Of a stretch of 64,000 nucleotides of DNA, positions 58,829 through 64,000 are shown one piece after another (position 1 is the stretch's first letter; every line of letters starts with the position of its first letter). Made by a program: the position numbers and the translations under genes. The DNA comes from Nyssa sinensis (Eukaryota > Streptophyta > Magnoliopsida > Cornales > Nyssaceae), in the NCBI GenBank assembly GCA_008638375.1, contig CM018032.1, positions 32,056,751 to 32,120,750 on the forward strand, given 5' to 3'. The notes beneath the pieces are model-generated. The model made no database searches, was not told where the DNA came from, and saw only the letters and a program-made list of their open reading frames with translations.

Positions 58829-60770
58829 AATTCCCTTAAGCCAAAAATAAACCCAACGAAAGCCAATTAAAATGCAAGAAGAGCCCAACCCAACATTTTT
58901 GGGCGTTGTGGACCCAATAGCAGAGTCTGATTTGGGAAATTAGACCCAGAAAAATATGAACAAACATATGGGGATAATTTCAATTATGTCCTAATACATT
59001 AATTAAGCTATCAATTGGACTCCCATGATTATGAAAATACCTATGTTAGCATTTTTTGACGTTCCAGACTCAACGGTGAAATCTATTTCGTCAAACGAGG
59101 TACAAAAAATTAGACACGTTAAATGTGAAATTACAATTATACCTCTACCTATGGTCAGGGTCAATTAAAAATAAAAAGGAGTCTATCTTAAGCATTGAGG
59201 AACTCGAACATGGTCCCGCAAGGAAGTGTAAAATTATGAAAACACCCTTAGAGTTAAAATAAGCCACAAATAGCCAAATTAAGATCCAAAAAAGCCTAAA
59301 TTTATTATCTTCAGCATTCCGGATCCAACGATGATGTCTATTTGGGAAAAATAGAACATCGAAACAAACGAAAAATAGAGGAATACGTCCCTAAAGCTTA
59401 ATAAAGCTACTAGAAAAGTATAAAAAGAAAAAAGGGACCCATATCAACGTGTGTAAGAGCCTCTAAGTCTAAAATGAACTCCATTTAAGTTAATTGAGTA
59501 CTGAAGACGTATAATAAGAGCAGTAAAATTACCAAGCTACACTTAAGACTTAAGTAGGCAAAGATTTAAACTAAGGTATATACTAATATGGTATCAATAT
59601 CTCCTGATCTATGATCTAGGATCGCCAACAAGGATATAGAGATGAAATGAATGCTAAGACAAGTCAAATAAGCAAGTTAGCAAGTGACTGTGGACCCTAG
59701 ACCACATGTGAGTAACCCTGAACCTTGAAATGAAAAATTTTCCATTTAAATATAGTTTCTTACAACTTTATGACTTCACATGTAGTTCATTGCAGCTTTA
59801 AGACATATTTGAAGTCATTATGCTAATGTTTCAACTGCATGATTATTTTCAAAATACTGAAATAAATGTTTGAATTACATATTTTTAAGTAGCATTTCTT
59901 TAAATGTTTTGTAACATGGATAGCGTAAAGATTGGTTTGTAAGCAGGTTTTAATGTATTACATATCCAACATACCCTGTCGAGGGTTACATCTGGTAGAC
60001 TTTGAGAAGTCCATATAAGCACAACTCGACCAGGAGTCTAAGCCAGTGACAAAATAGCAGGCTATGTAAGCTCAGAGCTCTAAATTACATTATGTCGCTA
60101 AGGTGACATGTTATGGTCCATAAAGGACGTAGTTGTGTTTCGCAAAGGACATTGTTTATAGATGTTAGACATATTACTTTATTACTTTGCTACAGTAGAT
60201 TACATGTCATGATGAACTATCTTGTAGAACTGACTGGCATAAACTCTTACGATGATTTCAGTATATATATGCACCAAGCAATTCTCAATTATATGTATCT
60301 GTTTTAGAAATGTCAGTAACTTTCAGTACATTTATTTTGTTGCTAACTATAAAAGATTATAAAAAGAATTTCAAAAACCTATGACAAGGAACTGGTGTTA
60401 CTCACGATCTTTTCATTAAGCTCACAGGGTTTTATCTTGTGTATTTTTCGTAATTACTAAGAATTTTTTAAATTCAGATGCTTATATACCATGACGAATA
60501 GAGATTCTAGCTAGACGAGGATTAGTATCCCAGTTATGGAGGTACCAACCTGAGAAAATGGATACCAGACTCATGAGACAGATTAAGGAAGAATAGAATG
60601 TGAATTGTGGGCACCAGCACTAGAAAAAAGGGAGAACGTGTCATCCTTATTGTGGATTTAGAGGGATCCTAGCTGTCTCCTTCCCTTAAGGTGGGAAGGA
60701 ACGCCTCTTATGAGAGATAGAGATTGAGGAGTTTCCAGCTTGTATTTGGGCGAGAAACAAGCAAACCCGT
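58829..60770 (+). repeat. L0 3' LTR, last segment
   Basis: It follows the right ACTAT copy of S3 and continues the L0 LTR text. It has the GACTCAACGG-type modules near 58910, 59060 and 59320, and the region around 60400-60480 has the spacing seen near the 3' part of other LTRs. No CGTGACA terminus was found, so the right limit is approximate. Confidence 0.55.
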
Positions 60771-61200
60771 TACAACATAACATAATTGAAAGGAAACTGA
60801 AAAGGAATGAAATAATCAAAATTTCTTCACCTTGTCTCCTAATTACAATCTAAAGATCCCTTGACATAGATCAAATAAAATAAAGCACTAAAATAAAGCA
60901 AAAACCAAAGAAAACATAGATCTGGGGGCTAAAGTACAGAGTGGGAATGTGTTAAGCATCCCTCCCCGGCCAAATCTGAATGGATCGACCTTGAATATTC
61001 ACTTGCAAGGTTATTTTGTCATGAGAAAATTGAAAAGAGATATGTGAATCTAAAAGAGATAAATAATAAAGAATCTGACATGAATAAGTAAAATAAAACA
61101 AGAAAGACAAAAAGAAGATCTGACTCAGTCTCGAAGGCTTCCTACGTATCCATTTAGAAAACAGAATCATATACAAAAAGAAAATAGAAGGAATAAGCCA
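60771..61200. other. Unassigned stretch
   Basis: AT-rich, with none of the LTR modules and no coding signal. It includes GTGTTAAGCATCCCTCC (60949-60965) and GGCTTCCTACGTATCC (61136-61151), which I cannot place in a known family. It may be the border of another insertion. Confidence 0.35.
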
Positions 61201-63685
61201 AAAAGGCTCCTACTAATTTTTGAACCTTGCACCTTGTGCAAGAGAATGATAAGCTTCCAAAAAGAACATCAACTGGGCTACAACACTTTTATGCTATAAT
61301 ACCCATTTAAAATGTATATACACAATAAGATGCATATATGGGCTGCATACAAAAGCTAAGGTGCCATTACCCAATTGGACCAAAGCTTCAACCAATTAGG
61401 TTTCATACAAACCCCTCCCTTATATATATAGGTTGTGTTATGTATGTATATGGTGTAATCCAAGCACTCCATTGTGGAGCTCGGATAGAGAGAGAAATGA
61501 GAGAAAAGTTATAGAGAGAGAGAGAGAGAGAAAGAAGAAGAATAAGATGGAGTTGTGCATATGTGGTTGGACTACACCAAACTTGTAAATGGAGTTGCTG
61601 GAGTCCCAAAGGCAATATGGTGAGGGCAGAAATGAGACATGCAAAGATCAGAAAAGAGAGACAAAGAGAGAGAGAGAGAGTGTGTGTGAGAAAGAGAGAG
61701 AGGAAACCGCCATGGGAGGGTAAGTTTTTCCTCACTCTAATGTTCTTTCTAAGAGGTTGTTATGGGGTTTTAATTGCATGCATGTCCTAGGGATTGAATA
61801 TGATAGAGAGTAGGGGAAAATGGGAACTATTTAAGCTCAGAGGCCATGGAACTCAAAATACCCAAAATCATAAAAACTGGGTTTCTAAGCTATACTTAGT
61901 AAAACTTGAAATGGAACCCAAGGATCAAAATAGCATAAAAAATGGAGCCTATAGGAATTTAAAGCAACAAAAATGGTCAACAGATTAGTAAGAAATCGCA
62001 ATTTACAGTCGAAGTAGGATAATTCTAGACCGAGAGTTTAGACTTGTATTTCTCTGTTTAATGAATGGGAAGGAGGTCCCTAAGGGTTTTCGGAGCACAA
62101 TGGAGCAGAAGGGGATGAAAAATATGATAGAAACACAATGAAATAGAAAAGAAAACTCTTGCCGGAAAGTCAAGCCTTCGCTGGAGCCCAATTGTAACTC
62201 ATTGTTTCATGGCCATAAACCAATCAAATCGAAAAACCAACATCATAAATGGAATCCTTGTTAAAAAACGATGCAAGACGAGTTGGAGAAGACACCGAAA
62301 AATGGTCGCTGGAGATCGTCGTCTCCGGAGAAGGTGATCAGCGTTGGCAGGGGTTTTGTTGACCAAGTTAACTATTGACTCAAGTCGGTTAACGAGTCAA
62401 GTTAGGTAAAATCGGGTTAGTTATCGGGTTGGTTATCGGGTTTGGGTTGACCCCCGTCAAAACGGATCCAAAGACTAAACAAAACGATATCATTTTGTTT
62501 AATGAAAGGCTTGACGTCATGCTGACGTCAACATGACGCAATAGACCGGTGAACTATTTGGTTCACCCCTATTCTGGACTGGTTCACTTATAATGTTCCT
62601 GGACCGGATGGTTTTTTTAACATTTCCTGAAATTATAATTTAAGCCCCAAATGTTTTTTATAATTATAGAAGGGCCTAGAAAAATTGATTAAAAATTAAT
62701 TTTAAATTCTATTTAAATAGGAGAAATTATTAAAATGCCCTTAAGTCAAAAATATGCCAATTAAAATGAAAGAAGAGTTTGACCTAACATTTTTTGCATT
62801 CTAAACTCAATGGTAGAGTCCAATTTCGAAATCAGATCCCGAAAAATATGAACGGACAAACTAGAATAATTTTAATTTTGTCCTTATGATTAATTAAGCT
62901 ATCAATTAAACTCTGGTGACTATGAAAATACCTACATTAAAATTTTGGGGCATTTTGGACCCAATGGCGAGTCCCATTTTATGAAACAAAGTCTAAAAAA
63001 TATAGACATGTGAAATGTCATAATTACTATTATGCTCTTAGTAATCCAAAAGCTAGTTAAATGTCAGAAATAACATATTCTGACTTTTTTTGACGTTCTG
63101 ACACAACGGTGGAGTCTATTTTAGCAAACAAAGTACCAAAAAATGGGACACATGAAAGTGTAAAATTATGAAAATGCCCCTAGGCTTAATGTAAGCTATA
63201 GATGTGAAAATTAAGATCTGGAAAATGCTAAATTAATTATCTTTGATATTCTAAACTTGACGGTAACATCCTTTTGAGAAAAATAAGACCCAGTAACAAA
63301 CTAAAAAATGATGAATATGTCCTTAAAACTTAATAAAGTTACTAGAAGTGTGTAGATGAAATTAAAAGATCTATGTAAATATTTTAAGGACCGACTGGAC
63401 CCAAAAATGAAGTCCAAATACATAAATTGTGTACGGAGAAATATGGGACATTAAAAAATGTAAATTACCATAATACCTTTGAAGGGCCAAATAAGCTATA
63501 AAGTATCAGGAACCCTAAATTGGGAATTTGAGGATCTCTTACTTGATTAGACTAAGTTTAAAAGAACTTAAAACGTTGCATAAAGATGCTTAGAATTAGA
63601 ATGAATACTAATTCACTATATAATGTGTTTTTTATCCAAGATTATAGGATCACCTAAATGATGGAAAAATGGAACAAGGCTATGG
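61201..63685 (+). repeat. Del-like LTR fragment, plus orientation
   Basis: The block order matches plus-oriented LTRs: TA/CA run near 61310-61450, GA tracts at 61512-61534 and 61660-61700, CGTCGTCTCCGGAGAAGG near 62317, GGGTTGGTTATCGGGTTTGGG near 62425, the TGACGTCA pair at 62512-62530, then four GACTCAATGG-type modules (about 62810-63260). The start is not recognisable. It is cut at 63686 by another LTR, with TATGG (63681-63685) as the expected left target copy. ORFs here are shadows. Confidence 0.65.
62512..62538. promoter_or_regulatory. TGACGTCA pair plus third TGACG
   Basis: Two TGACGTCA palindromes 11 bp apart (62512-62530) followed by TGACG at 62534-62538, the densest such cluster in the window. 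Confidence 0.55.
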
Positions 63686-64000
63686 TGTCACAACCCGAAA
63701 CCCACCCTCTGCGGATTTCGCATCGCGACTGCCACCCTCAGGCCCGAGGACCCTTGGGCGAAGGCTGGCATCTGAAGCGGTATCGGATAGATGTGTTTCA
63801 AGTGGTTATGGAAGCGTGAAAAACTTTTTTTTTTTTTTCTTTTCATTCTTATTTAAAATTTGCACATCCGTCCGGTACTGCCGCTCTTCACATTTCGGTA
63901 TACATGTATAAACATACATTCAGAGCCTATCTAAAAACTTAAAGACTTTATAATATTACATATCACTGCCCTGAGGCTTAATACATATTTTGTACTGTTT
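63686..64000 (-). repeat. Start of an LTR related to S4, runs off the window
   Basis: It begins TGTCACAACCCGAAACCC and follows S4 almost base for base (CCACCCTCAGGCCCGAGGAC, ACATCCGTCCGGTACTGCCG), including the T-rich run after GCGTGAAAAAC. The first CG of the terminus is already CA. The other end is not visible. Confidence 0.85.

Noticed and set aside
1..64000. Host protein-coding genes, tRNA or rRNA genes, CRISPR, bacterial-type operons
   Set aside because: No frame outside the retrotransposon genes shows a known domain or plausible exon structure, and no rRNA, full tRNA or spacer-repeat array was seen.

Overview
This window is plant nuclear heterochromatin made almost entirely of LTR retrotransposons inserted into one another. 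I found no host gene, tRNA, rRNA, CRISPR array or bacterial operon. The organism is most likely a large-genome flowering plant, probably a eudicot. Grounds: Ty3/Gypsy lineages typical of plants (Tekay/Del-like chromovirus LTRs and gag, and a Tat element with an archaeal-type RNase H), tRNA-iMet primer sites, plant-type short introns, and many AT, CT and AAT microsatellites. I cannot name the species.

Two LTR terminus types recur. Read in the direction of gag, these LTRs start TGTAACACC, TGTGATATCC or TGTAATATCCC and end GGGTCGTGACA. On the opposite strand they read TGTCACGACCC...ATTACA.

Layout: 1-1524 is the end of a minus-oriented LTR that cut the pol gene of a degenerate Tat-lineage Gypsy element (1525-9447). 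That element has broken RT/RNase H/integrase, a stem-loop minisatellite, a spliced antisense accessory ORF and a short 3' LTR. From 9448 comes an old plus-strand Del-like element (here L0): a 5' LTR fragment to 11888, a 0.56-kb internal remnant, and a 3' LTR starting at 12451 and continuing in pieces to about 60770. The L0 3' LTR was hit by solo LTR S1 (12953-16433, duplicated target GTGTT), solo LTR S2 (16544-19407, GCAAA), an unassigned 1.9-kb block, and solo LTR S3 (22583-58823, ACTAT). S3 was hit by solo LTR S4 (23345-27551, GTAAG) and S5 (29585-58738, AAAAA). S5 holds the truncated LTR X (about 32000-57071). X holds element B (32986-55876, ATTAT/ATTAC), a minus-strand LTR-gag-LTR element. 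B's gag gene was split by element T (37765-52228, AGTAT).

T is the most interesting object: a plus-strand array LTR-gag-LTR-gag-LTR with a period of about 5.4 kb, one open gag (385 codons), one gag with a single stop, and no pol at all. T and B are gag-only, non-autonomous elements of the class called TR-GAG, so protease, reverse transcriptase and integrase would have to come from related autonomous elements in trans. By eye, B's LTR pair differs by about 1% and T's outer pair by about 0.5%, which fits the nesting order.

From about 60771 there is an unassigned 0.5-kb stretch, then another plus-oriented Del-like LTR fragment to 63685, interrupted at 63686 by the start of a minus-oriented LTR related to S4 that runs off the window.
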